Part shown: positions 1 to 7,643 of the stretch, one piece after another
Numbering within the stretch: the stretch's first letter is position 1
Layout: each line of letters starts with the position of its first letter
DNA from: an uncultured Odoribacter sp.
GTDB taxonomy: Bacteria > Bacteroidota > Bacteroidia > Bacteroidales > Marinifilaceae
Length of the DNA: 14,422 bases
Direction: 5' to 3'
Assembly: GCA_905204385.1 (NCBI GenBank)
Contig: CAJKZL010000022.1
Location: 1 to 14,422, forward strand
Program-made: the position numbers and the translations under genes
The notes under the pieces: model-generated
The model's database searches: none
What the model saw: the letters and a program-made list of their open reading frames with translations, nothing else
Told to the model about the DNA's origin: nothing

Positions 1-3000
1 ATATTCAGTTGGCAGGCCACCGTACAAAATTGTATTGTCCGGGGGAATACGGCCAATACGAATGGTGGTGGTATCGTTGTGCGTCAGACTGCTTCGGTTT
101 ATTATAACTGTATCGTCGAAGGAAATACGGCTAAAGGTAAAGGTGGCGGTATCTGGTTTAAAGACGACAATAATCAGGCAGTCAATGCTGTCGTTTATAA
201 TATGACGGTGGTCAACAACACGGCAGGAGGAAACGGCGGTGGCGTCTATTTCGGATGGGCTGGACAAACGCTGGTCAATACCGTGCTGTGGGGAAATGTT
301 TGCAAAGGCAAAGAGCAACAGTATGAAGCCAAGAGCGGAGTGACGCCGACCTTTACAAATTGTGCCGCTCCGGTGGCTTTGACGGGAAGTAATGTGGTTC
401 TTACCCAGGATTCTTCCGAAATATTTGCCGAAAACTGGACTTTGTGCGAGGGATCGCCTTGTATCGACAAGGGAACCGATGTTGCCGGCCTGCCGGATAC
501 GGACGTATACGGGAACCGTCGTTGGAGCGGGGAGGCTTACGATATCGGGGCTTGCGAATATCAGATCCCCTTGCAATACGAAGCTGATGAAACTGGGGTG
601 TTCTATGTGAAGAAAGTGAAAGAAATGGGACGGGGTAATTCCTGGGATAGCCCGATTAACGATTTGAATACTGCTGTCCAAGCGGCGAAAGCCTGGTCGG
701 CCGAATATAAGAAAACGGCTCAGATCTGGGTGGCTAAGGGAACCTATGCCCTGGCATCGACTCTGGACATCAGCACTAAAGTAACTTTGTACGGAGGGTT
801 TGCCGGAGATGAATCTCTGCTTACCGAACGTCAACTTAAAACCGGAGGGAAACCCTGGGAGTTCGGGAACGAAGTAATATTGGATGCGGGCAGTAAATTC
901 CCGGCTGAGGCTATTTCTGCCGATGGCGTGGTTTTTGACGGTTTCACCGTGATGAATGGGAAAACTACAGGCACCGGGAACGACCATGCTCTCTGCGGTG
1001 CAGGTATTTATACCATGAACGGCGGAGTGGTGATCAGCAATTGTATTGTGAAGAAAAACTATTGCGAATCCGTCGGTGCGGGTATCGGCATTCGTACGAA
1101 TACCGGAGATGTGCTGATTGAAAATTGTCTGGTGACTGCCAATACCGGAAAAAACAACGGCGGTGGTATCGGTTTGTATGGGAACAGCGCTACGCTTACG
1201 GTGCGGAGTTGTGAAATTACTGATAATCAAGGCTCCAACGGTGGTGGTGTATATGTGTTTAAAGGTAAGATTGAATATTCGGTCATCAGCGGAAGCTCCG
1301 GAACTACGGCAGCCGTCTATTTGCGCAGTTATGCCTCTTCTACGATCTACAATTCTCTGGTAGCTGAGAATACCATCACGGGAGAAGGAGGAGCGATATA
1401 TTGTCAGACGGCTAATAATGCCGGGGTTTATAACTGTACGGTGGTCAAAAACATTGGTGGCGGATTGTATTATAAAGTGTCTCCTACCGATCTTCCGGTT
1501 GTGAATACGATTTTCTGGGGAAATAAGAAAGACGGGGAAATCCGGGAATTCAGTGCAGACAGCGGTCAGAGTGCAGAGAACGCTAAGATGACTTATACGG
1601 CTTATGACGGCACTGAAACCTACGATGGAGCCGGAAATTTGCACTTGACTCAGGAAGAAAGCGCTATTTTTGCAGAAGGATGGACCTTAACGATTCTTTC
1701 TCCTTGCGTGGATAAGGGAACCGAAATTACCGGAATCCCGGAAAAAGACCTGGCGGGCAATGCTCGTAAGTCCAACGGCATGATCGATATGGGCGCCTAT
1801 GAATTTCAGGCTGCTCTGGATGAGTTCCGGATCGATTTCCAGAATGAGACGATTGCCTTTAAGGCAGATGCATCCAAACGGGTAGAATGTAGCGTAAGCC
1901 GTTCTCCCTGGACGAGTGAAGAATTCAGTTCCTTGATCGGACGCGAAAAGCGGGTCATCTATTGCCGGGCTGAGGGAGGTACGGAAGTGTATGAAATAGC
2001 CCTGCCGGGAAGATATTTCCCATCGGCTGAAATCGATTTTAGCTTGGAGAAATTGGTAAAAGTGGCTGAAAATACCACTTGGGAAATCCAGGAAATTCAA
2101 GAAACGGTGGCAGACAGTGCTAGTCTGACTTCTTATATAGACGAAGGAGTGCCGGGCTTTACCCTCACTCAGGCAGCTACTGAAAAGGCTTTCCGGACGG
2201 ATTCGTTGTATCGGTTGCCGGCCCGTAAGACTGCTCCGGGCTTTACGGTAAGTTTCGCCGGGGAAAGACTGACGAGCGGGGACGGGAATATAGATATGAC
2301 TTTGTACGAAGCAGGGAAAGACTTGAAAGAATGGCAGGCGTTGACTGCCGATGCTTCCATCTCTTCTCTGATTCCCGCAACGGAGACAGAGTTTACGCTT
2401 TATGTCAGGGAGAAAGCTACTGCAACGGATTTTGCATCCCGCAGCCAGTCGTGGAAGCTGAAAGGGCGCCCTGCTGCTCCGCTGTATTCGGTTCATTTTG
2501 CCGACAGTACGACTCAGGAAGTGGTAACTTCCACCGTAGAATACGATACGCTGAATACCTTTGCTTCGGTCAGAAAGGGAGAGGATGAGCGGCTGAAGCT
2601 TCAGCCTGGCCATACCTATTATTTCCGGATTGCCGCTTCGGAGGAAGAACAGGTTTTTGTTTCCGTAGTGGATTCCCTGATAGTTCCTGCGGTGACGGAT
2701 ATCCGGCAAATCCGCATTAATTTCAGTGAAGAGAAGCTCGAAGGACTGAATGAATATGTTTGTTGGAAGGTCGATGGAGGGACGGAAGCCCAGGCCCGGG
2801 AAGATATTTCGGCCATCATTTCGAAAGAAGGGGATGTCCGGTTGACGCTTTATGTGCCGGGAGGAGTAGCTGCATTCGCTACCGAAGCGTATACCCTTAC
2901 CTTGCCGCGACGGGAAGCGGCTCCGCAATGGTCTATCAGTTATACCGACGAGGTCATTATCGATGCCGTCGAACAATTGACGCCCGATAATTGGGAAGTA

Positions 3001-4584
3001 AAATTGCCCGGAGCGTCCGAGTATAGCCGTTTCGACGAGAGCGGTTTGCTGACTTCCCTGATTCCCGTTGCGAGAGAAGAGGATAAAGTGCTTTCTTTGC
3101 GGACAGCGGCAGCGGTGGATGCTTTCCATTCGGAAGCTTGTGAAGTGATTTTGCCGGCCCGGCCGGAAACTCCTGTTATCACGGTAGATTTCAGCAATGA
3201 GCGGACCCGGGAAGTTATTCCTTCTTATGTGGAATATTCTGTGTTGGACGATATGGAGGCTGCCCAGTTGGGTGGGGACACTACTTTGTTGCTTGAACCG
3301 GGTGTGGACTTATACTTACGGGTAAAAGCTACAGCAGAAAAGTTTGCTTCTTCGATACAGAAAGTAACGGTTCCGGATCGTCCTGCCATTACAGAAGTGA
3401 GCATCGATTTTGAAAATCAGAGATTGCTCGATTTGCCGGCGGCTACGGTTTGGCAGGTGAACGACGGTGAGGTGGCCCAAGCCCGGGAACAGCTCGGGGA
3501 GATTATTCCTGCAGCCGGTCAGGCCGATGCTACATTGAAAATTTGGGTGCCTGAACAGGAAAATAGCTTTAAGTCGGAGGTAATTGCGCTGAAGTTGCCT
3601 GCCTATCCTGCAGATCCTAGGTTGCAAATAGATTACGACAAGGAGGAGTTTGTAGGAATTGCCGATCATATGATGTGGAATTATAAAGATACCACTTATA
3701 GGGCTGCAACCGATCTTTCCGGTCTGATTCCGGCTTATGGCGAAGAGGACCTCAGTATTTCCGTATGGGTAGCAGCTTCCGATACCAGTTTCCGTTCGGT
3801 TGGCGAAACCCGGATTGTGTTGCCGGCACGGAAAGCGAATACCGGTCTTTATACCATCGATTTTATTTCAGAAACGACACAGGAAGTGATCACCGACGAG
3901 ATCGCCTATCGTTACGACGCTCCGGATGAAAACTGGAATACCGGTAGTCAGGAAGCAATCGGACTCCGTCCCGGCGTAAACATATTGTTAAAGCGCAAGG
4001 CGGATCCTGCCAACCGCTTGTTCGCTTCGGCTACAACACTCCTGGAAGTGCCCCACCGTCCCGTTATCACGGCCGAGGAGCAACTGGAAATCCGCTTGTC
4101 GGACGGAGAGTATATTCCGGAAATCCGGAATTCCTGGACCAATACCATAGAAGGAGTCCAAATCTCTATCGGCGATCCGGAAATTGCGGCCCTGAACGGA
4201 TACCGGATTGTACCGAAAAAACAAGGAGAATGTAGCTTGATACTGGCTATGGCAGCCGTGGAGGACGAACATTTTGCAGCAGAGACTAAAACTGTAAATT
4301 TGCGTGTGATTTCCGATGGTGGCACAGGGGAAGAGTTGTCCATATCCAATCTGAAGATTGCCGGAAGAAGCGATATGGTTTTCCGGATTCCGGAACTCGA
4401 CGGCGTCTCCGGCGTGGGATTGGTGGTATACAATCAGCGCGGAAAGGTAATATTCGAGGCAAAAGAGTATGGCCGTGATTTTGACATGGGCCATCTGGAT
4501 GCGGGTACTTATTATTATGTGCTGACTTATCCGAAGGATGGAAAGAAGCAGACGAAGAAAGGATTTGTTGAAATTGTTCGTTAA
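1..4584 (+). CDS. Giant secreted surface protein: beta-helix modules, triadic beta-domain repeats, T9SS type-B C-terminal domain (5' partial)
   Basis: The frame is open from base 1, so the N-terminus lies outside the window; 1527 residues are visible. Nt 1-567 and 592-1812 are two right-handed beta-helix modules with recurring NCIV...N(T/Y)...GGGI turns. Each ends in a cap of the form SPC(I/V)DKGT...D..GN.R...(Y/I)D(I/M)GA.E(Y/F)Q, as in choice-of-anchor/Pmp-like surface proteins. The second module opens with the usual GNSWDSPINDLNTA...IWVAKGTY...LYGGFAGDE block. Nt 1825-4070 hold ten diverged beta-domains (see the repeat entry), and nt 4060-4310 an Ig-like segment. Nt about 4330-4581 resemble the gliding-motility-associated type-B C-terminal domain (VVYNQRGKVIFEAKEY, then DAGTYYYVL, ending KKGFVEIVR), although the usual WDG is replaced by RDFDMG. 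Family knowledge: type-B CTD proteins are exported by T9SS and depend on PorP/SprF-like partners, one of which follows directly. The role is probably adhesion or cell-surface fibre; the ligand is unknown. Confidence 0.9.
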   Translation: MFSWQATVQNCIVRGNTANTNGGGIVVRQTASVYYNCIVEGNTAKGKGGGIWFKDDNNQAVNAVVYNMTVVNNTAGGNGGGVYFGWAGQTLVNTVLWGNVCKGKEQQYEAKSGVTPTFTNCAAPVALTGSNVVLTQDSSEIFAENWTLCEGSPCIDKGTDVAGLPDTDVYGNRRWSGEAYDIGACEYQIPLQYEADETGVFYVKKVKEMGRGNSWDSPINDLNTAVQAAKAWSAEYKKTAQIWVAKGTYALASTLDISTKVTLYGGFAGDESLLTERQLKTGGKPWEFGNEVILDAGSKFPAEAISADGVVFDGFTVMNGKTTGTGNDHALCGAGIYTMNGGVVISNCIVKKNYCESVGAGIGIRTNTGDVLIENCLVTANTGKNNGGGIGLYGNSATLTVRSCEITDNQGSNGGGVYVFKGKIEYSVISGSSGTTAAVYLRSYASSTIYNSLVAENTITGEGGAIYCQTANNAGVYNCTVVKNIGGGLYYKVSPTDLPVVNTIFWGNKKDGEIREFSADSGQSAENAKMTYTAYDGTETYDGAGNLHLTQEESAIFAEGWTLTILSPCVDKGTEITGIPEKDLAGNARKSNGMIDMGAYEFQAALDEFRIDFQNETIAFKADASKRVECSVSRSPWTSEEFSSLIGREKRVIYCRAEGGTEVYEIALPGRYFPSAEIDFSLEKLVKVAENTTWEIQEIQETVADSASLTSYIDEGVPGFTLTQAATEKAFRTDSLYRLPARKTAPGFTVSFAGERLTSGDGNIDMTLYEAGKDLKEWQALTADASISSLIPATETEFTLYVREKATATDFASRSQSWKLKGRPAAPLYSVHFADSTTQEVVTSTVEYDTLNTFASVRKGEDERLKLQPGHTYYFRIAASEEEQVFVSVVDSLIVPAVTDIRQIRINFSEEKLEGLNEYVCWKVDGGTEAQAREDISAIISKEGDVRLTLYVPGGVAAFATEAYTLTLPRREAAPQWSISYTDEVIIDAVEQLTPDNWEVKLPGASEYSRFDESGLLTSLIPVAREEDKVLSLRTAAAVDAFHSEACEVILPARPETPVITVDFSNERTREVIPSYVEYSVLDDMEAAQLGGDTTLLLEPGVDLYLRVKATAEKFASSIQKVTVPDRPAITEVSIDFENQRLLDLPAATVWQVNDGEVAQAREQLGEIIPAAGQADATLKIWVPEQENSFKSEVIALKLPAYPADPRLQIDYDKEEFVGIADHMMWNYKDTTYRAATDLSGLIPAYGEEDLSISVWVAASDTSFRSVGETRIVLPARKANTGLYTIDFISETTQEVITDEIAYRYDAPDENWNTGSQEAIGLRPGVNILLKRKADPANRLFASATTLLEVPHRPVITAEEQLEIRLSDGEYIPEIRNSWTNTIEGVQISIGDPEIAALNGYRIVPKKQGECSLILAMAAVEDEHFAAETKTVNLRVISDGGTGEELSISNLKIAGRSDMVFRIPELDGVSGVGLVVYNQRGKVIFEAKEYGRDFDMGHLDAGTYYYVLTYPKDGKKQTKKGFVEIVR
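1825..4070 (+). repeat. Ten diverged ~75-residue beta-domain repeats, nine of them arranged as (A-B-C) x 3
   Basis: Domain starts, by eye, are at nt 1825, 2026, 2236, 2479, 2701, 2923, 3172, 3388, 3616 and 3844. Each starts with an alternating (I/V)xFxxE-type strand and ends near an LPxRP-like proline linker. Three classes recur in order. Class A (2026, 2701, 3388) has IDF/INF..EKL/QRL, a W(E/K/Q)V strand and, in two copies, AQARE. Class B (2236, 2923, 3616) has (S/G)LIP(A/V) followed by a run ending LPAR. Class C (2479, 3172, 3844) has (T/R)T(Q/R)EV(V/I), then a (V/I)xY strand and L(Q/E/R)PG. The triad lengths are 675, 687 and about 683 nt, that is 225-229 residues. The first domain (1825) stands alone before the triads. 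Confidence 0.75.
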
Positions 4585-4598
4585 GAAATAGAGAAACA

Positions 4599-5462
4599 AT
4601 GAAAAAAATTGTGATGGCTGTTATAGCCTTGTTGCTGGCCGGGAGTGGCTATGCTCAGACCGAGATCTCCTATTCTCAATTGATAAAAAATCCGGTATGG
4701 ATCAATCCTGCCGTTCAGGGACTCCACAAAGGAGTCTCCCTGGACCTGGCTTACCGCCGCCAATGGGAAGGCTTTGAAGGGGCACCGAAGACCATGGGAT
4801 TCAATCTGAACAATTCCTTCGATAAGATTCATTTGGGGATAGGAGTAGACGGACATTTCGAGGAAGTAGGATTAAGAAAAAACAGGCGTTTCGGAGTAAA
4901 CCTGAATACTGAAGTGAGGCTAAGCCGTGAATCTTTCCTGATGTTCGGCTTATCCGGAGGGGTGGATATGCGTCGTTATAAATCGTTCGGAGAGGCCACT
5001 GCCGAGGAAGATTTTTCGCAATACAGGAGTGAATATGAGAGGGAAAGATTCGTCGGAGGCTTCGGCCTGGCCTATCGCTGGAAGGGTTTACTGGCGGGCG
5101 TCAGCGGTTCGATCACTGCTTTGAAGAAAGATGACATTTCGAATATGAATTCGGCGTACGTGCATGCCCGTTATCGCTTTAATCTGGGGAAAGACTGGAT
5201 GATCGCACCTATGGCGCTGTATGCTTATAATAATTATTTCGAAAATTTCGGAGAAGCGGGCATAATGGGCGGATATACTCAATGGATCGAGGCGGGAGTT
5301 TCCTATCGTTTCGATCGCTGGGTGGCGGTGATGGTTGAATTGAAGGTATTGGATTTCCTGTCCATCGGTTACAATTATAACATCAATACAGGGAATACCT
5401 CGGACATTTCCGACGGTTCGCACGAATTCGGACTGAGGTTTGCTTTTAACCGGAAGAAATAG
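4599..5462 (+). CDS. PorP/SprF-family type IX secretion outer-membrane protein
   Basis: The protein has 287 residues and an N-terminal signal peptide (MKKIVMAVIALLLAGSGYAQ). The mature start, SYSQLIKNPVWINPAVQG, then YRRQWEGFEGAPKT, is the hallmark opening of PorP/SprF proteins (usually xQYMxNxxxxNPAxAG...YRxQW). The rest alternates aromatic beta-strands and Gly turns and ends in FGLRFAFNRKK, consistent with an outer-membrane barrel of about 14 strands. It starts 14 nt after the stop of the giant surface protein, so the two are almost certainly co-transcribed. Family knowledge: SprF is needed for secretion of SprB, a type-B-CTD adhesin, and PorP/SprF-like genes often lie beside their cargo genes. 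The inference is that this protein handles surface attachment or export of its upstream neighbour. It is not likely to be the core PorP, because no other T9SS machinery genes are nearby. Confidence 0.9.
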   Translation: MKKIVMAVIALLLAGSGYAQTEISYSQLIKNPVWINPAVQGLHKGVSLDLAYRRQWEGFEGAPKTMGFNLNNSFDKIHLGIGVDGHFEEVGLRKNRRFGVNLNTEVRLSRESFLMFGLSGGVDMRRYKSFGEATAEEDFSQYRSEYERERFVGGFGLAYRWKGLLAGVSGSITALKKDDISNMNSAYVHARYRFNLGKDWMIAPMALYAYNNYFENFGEAGIMGGYTQWIEAGVSYRFDRWVAVMVELKVLDFLSIGYNYNINTGNTSDISDGSHEFGLRFAFNRKK

Positions 5463-5477
5463 TTCCGCCTTATAACG

Positions 5478-5505
5478 TACGGCATAAAGGCTACTTTAGG
5501 CCGTA
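5478..5505 (+). other. 3'-UTR hairpin ahead of the terminator
   Basis: A 12-bp stem with one internal mismatch is formed by 5478-5489 (TACGGCATAAAG) and 5494-5505 (CTTTAGGCCGTA) around a GCTA loop. It lies 15 nt after the stop of the PorP/SprF gene and 14 nt before the terminator. It has no T-run of its own, so it is more likely an RNA 3'-end structure or stabiliser than a terminator. Confidence 0.5.
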
Positions 5506-5519
5506 TAGCACTGACAGAA

Positions 5520-5554
5520 CCCCAAAAGTGGATATCGCACTTTTGGGGTTTTTT
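5520..5554 (+). terminator. Rho-independent terminator after the PorP/SprF gene
   Basis: A perfect 11-bp stem CCCCAAAAGTG / CACTTTTGGGG (5520-5530 with 5538-5548) encloses a 7-nt loop and is followed by six T (5549-5554). The AA before the stem can also pair with the first two T. Confidence 0.9.
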
Positions 5555-5664
5555 AATCACCTTAAGCTTTCGGTCGCCTATTTTTTACCTTTTTTTCCGG
5601 CTTTTCTCAATCGTATGCACAATTATATGTTTATTCAGTTCTTTTTTTATTTCAGTGAAAAAGT

Positions 5665-5672
5665 TATCTTTG
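5665..5672 (+). promoter_or_regulatory. Bacteroidota -7 element (TATCTTTG) for the Fe-S scaffold/GGGtGRT operon
   Basis: TATCTTTG matches the Bacteroidota housekeeping -7 consensus TAnnTTTG exactly and lies 61 nt before the ATG at 5734. The -33 region (about 5640-5648) is only T-rich, with no clear TTTG. It is the only good candidate between the terminator and the gene. The rest of 5555-5733 shows nothing else recognisable. Confidence 0.55.
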
Positions 5673-5733
5673 TCCGGTTTGTGCGCTAAATAAGTGGCGA
5701 TTAGCAATATATTAATCTATAAAAGCGATAAAA

Positions 5734-6426
5734 ATGGTATATTCACAGGAAGTACAACACATGTGCGTTGTCAAAAAAGGTCCTAACCATGGACCGGCTC
5801 CTATTCCTGAAGAAGGAAAATGGGTGAAGGCAAAAGAGATCAAAGACATCTCAGGTTTAACTCACGGTATAGGCTGGTGTGCTCCCCAACAGGGAACTTG
5901 TAAGCTGACTTTGAATATCAAAGAAGGAGTGATCGAAGAAGCTTTGGTGGAAACCATCGGTTGCTCGGGAATGACGCATTCGGCTGCTATGGCTGCTGAA
6001 ATTCTGCCGGGAAAAACTTTGCTCGAAGCACTGAATACCGACCTGGTGTGCGATGCGATCAATACCGCTATGCGTGAATTGTTCTTGCAGATTGTTTACG
6101 GACGTACTCAGAGCGCTTTCTCTGAAGGAGGTCTGGTGATCGGTGCCGGGTTGGAAGACCTGGGCAAAGGTCTGCGCAGCCAGGTGGGAACGATGTTCTC
6201 TACTAAGGCTAAAGGTGTGCGTTACCTGGAGTTGGCCGAAGGTTATGTTACCCGGCTGGCACTGGATGAAGACGATGAAGTGTGTGGATATGAATTTGTC
6301 CGTCTGGGCGTTATGATGGACCTCATCAAGAAAGGTACCGATGCGAACGAAGCTTTGAAAAAAGCGACTGCAAACTATGGACGTTTCGCCAATGCAGCTA
6401 AATATATTGATCCACGTCACGAATAA
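5734..6426 (+). CDS. IscU/NifU-like iron-sulfur cluster scaffold-like protein
   Basis: The protein has 230 residues. Residues 45-115 resemble the IscU/NifU N-terminal scaffold fold: GWCAPQQGTCKLTL (C49, C56), then a strand pair and ETIGCSGMTHSAAMAAE (C77), which corresponds to the IscU loop GCxxxxAS, and LVCDAINTAMREL (C106) near the place of the third ligand cysteine. Further cysteines are C11 and C184. The length is nearly twice that of IscU (about 130 residues); residues 120-230 form a family-specific extension. The start at 5734 is taken from the first in-frame ATG; M10 (5761) is a possible alternative. The gene lies 17 nt upstream of the GGGtGRT gene, between one promoter and one terminator, so the two form an operon. 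Fe-S binding is inferred from cysteine placement. There is no IscS-like desulfurase nearby. Confidence 0.8.
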   Translation: MVYSQEVQHMCVVKKGPNHGPAPIPEEGKWVKAKEIKDISGLTHGIGWCAPQQGTCKLTLNIKEGVIEEALVETIGCSGMTHSAAMAAEILPGKTLLEALNTDLVCDAINTAMRELFLQIVYGRTQSAFSEGGLVIGAGLEDLGKGLRSQVGTMFSTKAKGVRYLELAEGYVTRLALDEDDEVCGYEFVRLGVMMDLIKKGTDANEALKKATANYGRFANAAKYIDPRHE

Positions 6427-6429
6427 TAC

Positions 6430-6435
6430 AGGAGG
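6430..6435 (+). promoter_or_regulatory. Strong Shine-Dalgarno sequence before the GGGtGRT gene
   Basis: AGGAGG lies 8 nt before the ATG at 6444. Bacteroidota genes generally have weak or no SD sequences and A-rich leaders, as the neighbours here do, so a full SD core marks this gene for strong or independent initiation within the operon. Confidence 0.7.
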
Positions 6436-6443
6436 AACATACT

Positions 6444-7457
6444 ATGGCAAAAAGAGAAGTAAAATTTGAAAGTCAGGATCGTCGGATCAATCAGATCAAT
6501 AAAGTATTAAACTCCTATGGCATCGCATCGATCGAAGAAGCAGAAGCTCTTTGCGACGCAAAAGGGATCGATCCTTATCTGGAATGTGAACAGACTCAGA
6601 ATATCTGTTTCGAGAATGCAAAATGGGCTTATGTGGTAGGTGCTGCCATCGCTATTAAAAAAGGTTGTAAAAATGCCGCCGATGCTGCTGAAGCTATCGG
6701 TGAAGGACTCCAGGCTTTCTGTATCGCCGGCTCCGTTGCCGACGATCGTAAAGTGGGCTTAGGCCACGGTAACCTGGCTGCGCGGCTGCTGCGTGAAGAA
6801 ACCCAGTGTTTTGCATTCCTGGCAGGCCACGAATCTTTCGCCGCTGCTGAAGGAGCGATCAAGATTGCCGAAATGGCCAACAAAGTGCGGAAAAACCCCT
6901 TGCGGGTGATCCTGAACGGTCTGGGTAAGGATGCAGCTATGATTATTTCCCGCATCAATGGATTTACCTATGTACAGACAGAATTCGATTACTATACCGG
7001 AGAACTGAAGGTTGTGAAAACCAAAGCTTATTCCGATGGTCCCCGAGCAAAAGTGAACTGCTACGGAGCCGATGATGTACGCGAAGGCGTGGCCATCATG
7101 TGGAAGGAAGGCGTGGATGTTTCCATCACCGGAAACTCGACCAATCCTACCCGCTTCCAGCACCCGGTTGCCGGTACCTATAAGAAGGAACGGGTATTGG
7201 CCGGTAAACCCTATTTCTCCGTCGCTTCCGGCGGTGGTACGGGCCGTACCCTGCATCCGGACAATATGGCTGCAGGCCCCGCTTCTTACGGTATGACCGA
7301 CACCCTCGGACGTATGCACAGCGACGCCCAGTTCGCCGGTTCATCCTCTGTACCCGCTCACGTAGAAATGATGGGATTCCTGGGTATCGGTAACAACCCG
7401 ATGGTAGGTGCCACCGTTGCTGTCGCCGTATCCGTGGCTCAGGCATTGGCTGAATAA
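6444..7457 (+). CDS. GGGtGRT family protein, function unknown
   Basis: The protein has 337 residues and carries the family's namesake motif in SVASGGGTGRTLHPDNM (nt about 7219-7269). This is followed by a Gly/Ala-rich C-terminus (GFLGIGNNPMVGATVAVAVSVAQAL) that looks like a glycine-rich nucleotide- or cofactor-binding fold with a terminal helix. The N-terminal half is unusually rich in cysteine: C37, C48, C55, C75, C93 and C122, with a further cysteine near the middle (VNCYGADD). There is no signal peptide or membrane helix, so it should be cytoplasmic. It is the second gene of an operon with an IscU-like scaffold. From memory this pairing recurs in anaerobic Bacteroidota and Firmicutes; that is recalled, not checked here. 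The inference is an Fe-S or metal-linked enzyme or partner. No reaction can be assigned. Confidence 0.88.
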   Translation: MAKREVKFESQDRRINQINKVLNSYGIASIEEAEALCDAKGIDPYLECEQTQNICFENAKWAYVVGAAIAIKKGCKNAADAAEAIGEGLQAFCIAGSVADDRKVGLGHGNLAARLLREETQCFAFLAGHESFAAAEGAIKIAEMANKVRKNPLRVILNGLGKDAAMIISRINGFTYVQTEFDYYTGELKVVKTKAYSDGPRAKVNCYGADDVREGVAIMWKEGVDVSITGNSTNPTRFQHPVAGTYKKERVLAGKPYFSVASGGGTGRTLHPDNMAAGPASYGMTDTLGRMHSDAQFAGSSSVPAHVEMMGFLGIGNNPMVGATVAVAVSVAQALAE

Positions 7458-7481
7458 TCAGAAAGTTACAAGCTTTATATC

Positions 7482-7520
7482 AAGAATCCTGCTGGTTTGC
7501 TCCGGCAGGATTCTTTTATT
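7482..7520 (+). terminator. Rho-independent terminator after the GGGtGRT gene
   Basis: A 14-bp stem (7482-7495 AAGAATCCTGCTGG with 7502-7515 CCGGCAGGATTCTT, one G-U wobble) with loop TTTGCT is followed by a T-rich tail (TTATTTG). Confidence 0.88.
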
Positions 7521-7624
7521 TGTACTTGTCCAAGTGATTAGTAAAATAGATGTTCGACCGTTTCTGCTTGAAGATGATTTATACTCCTTTTTATTATTTT
7601 TCCAAAAATCGTATTTATTCTTCC

Positions 7625-7643
7625 ATTGTTATATTATAACAAT
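7625..7643 (+). promoter_or_regulatory. Perfect 19-bp palindrome (probable operator) over the MNT promoter
   Basis: ATTGTTATA-T-TATAACAAT is a perfect 9-bp inverted repeat around one central base. It covers the -33 TTG (7626-7628) and most of the spacer to the -7 element at 7647. A bound protein would block RNA polymerase, which is the classic layout for toxin-antitoxin autoregulation. Confidence 0.6.

Noticed and set aside
40..1300. Repeated GGTGG/GGCGG stretches that might look like short DNA repeats or a CRISPR-like array
   Set aside because: They are codons for the GGG(I/V) turns of the beta-helix; spacing and sequence vary and they stay in frame.
1687..3129. A 480-codon open frame on the minus strand inside the giant surface protein gene
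   Set aside because: It is the reverse-strand shadow of a well-conserved repeat protein. Its translation is rich in R, S, F and Q, with no recognisable domain, and the plus frame carries clear motifs throughout.
3988..4599. A 203-codon minus-strand frame over the C-terminal domain
   Set aside because: Shadow of the type-B C-terminal domain coding sequence; no promoter, no motif, no signal.
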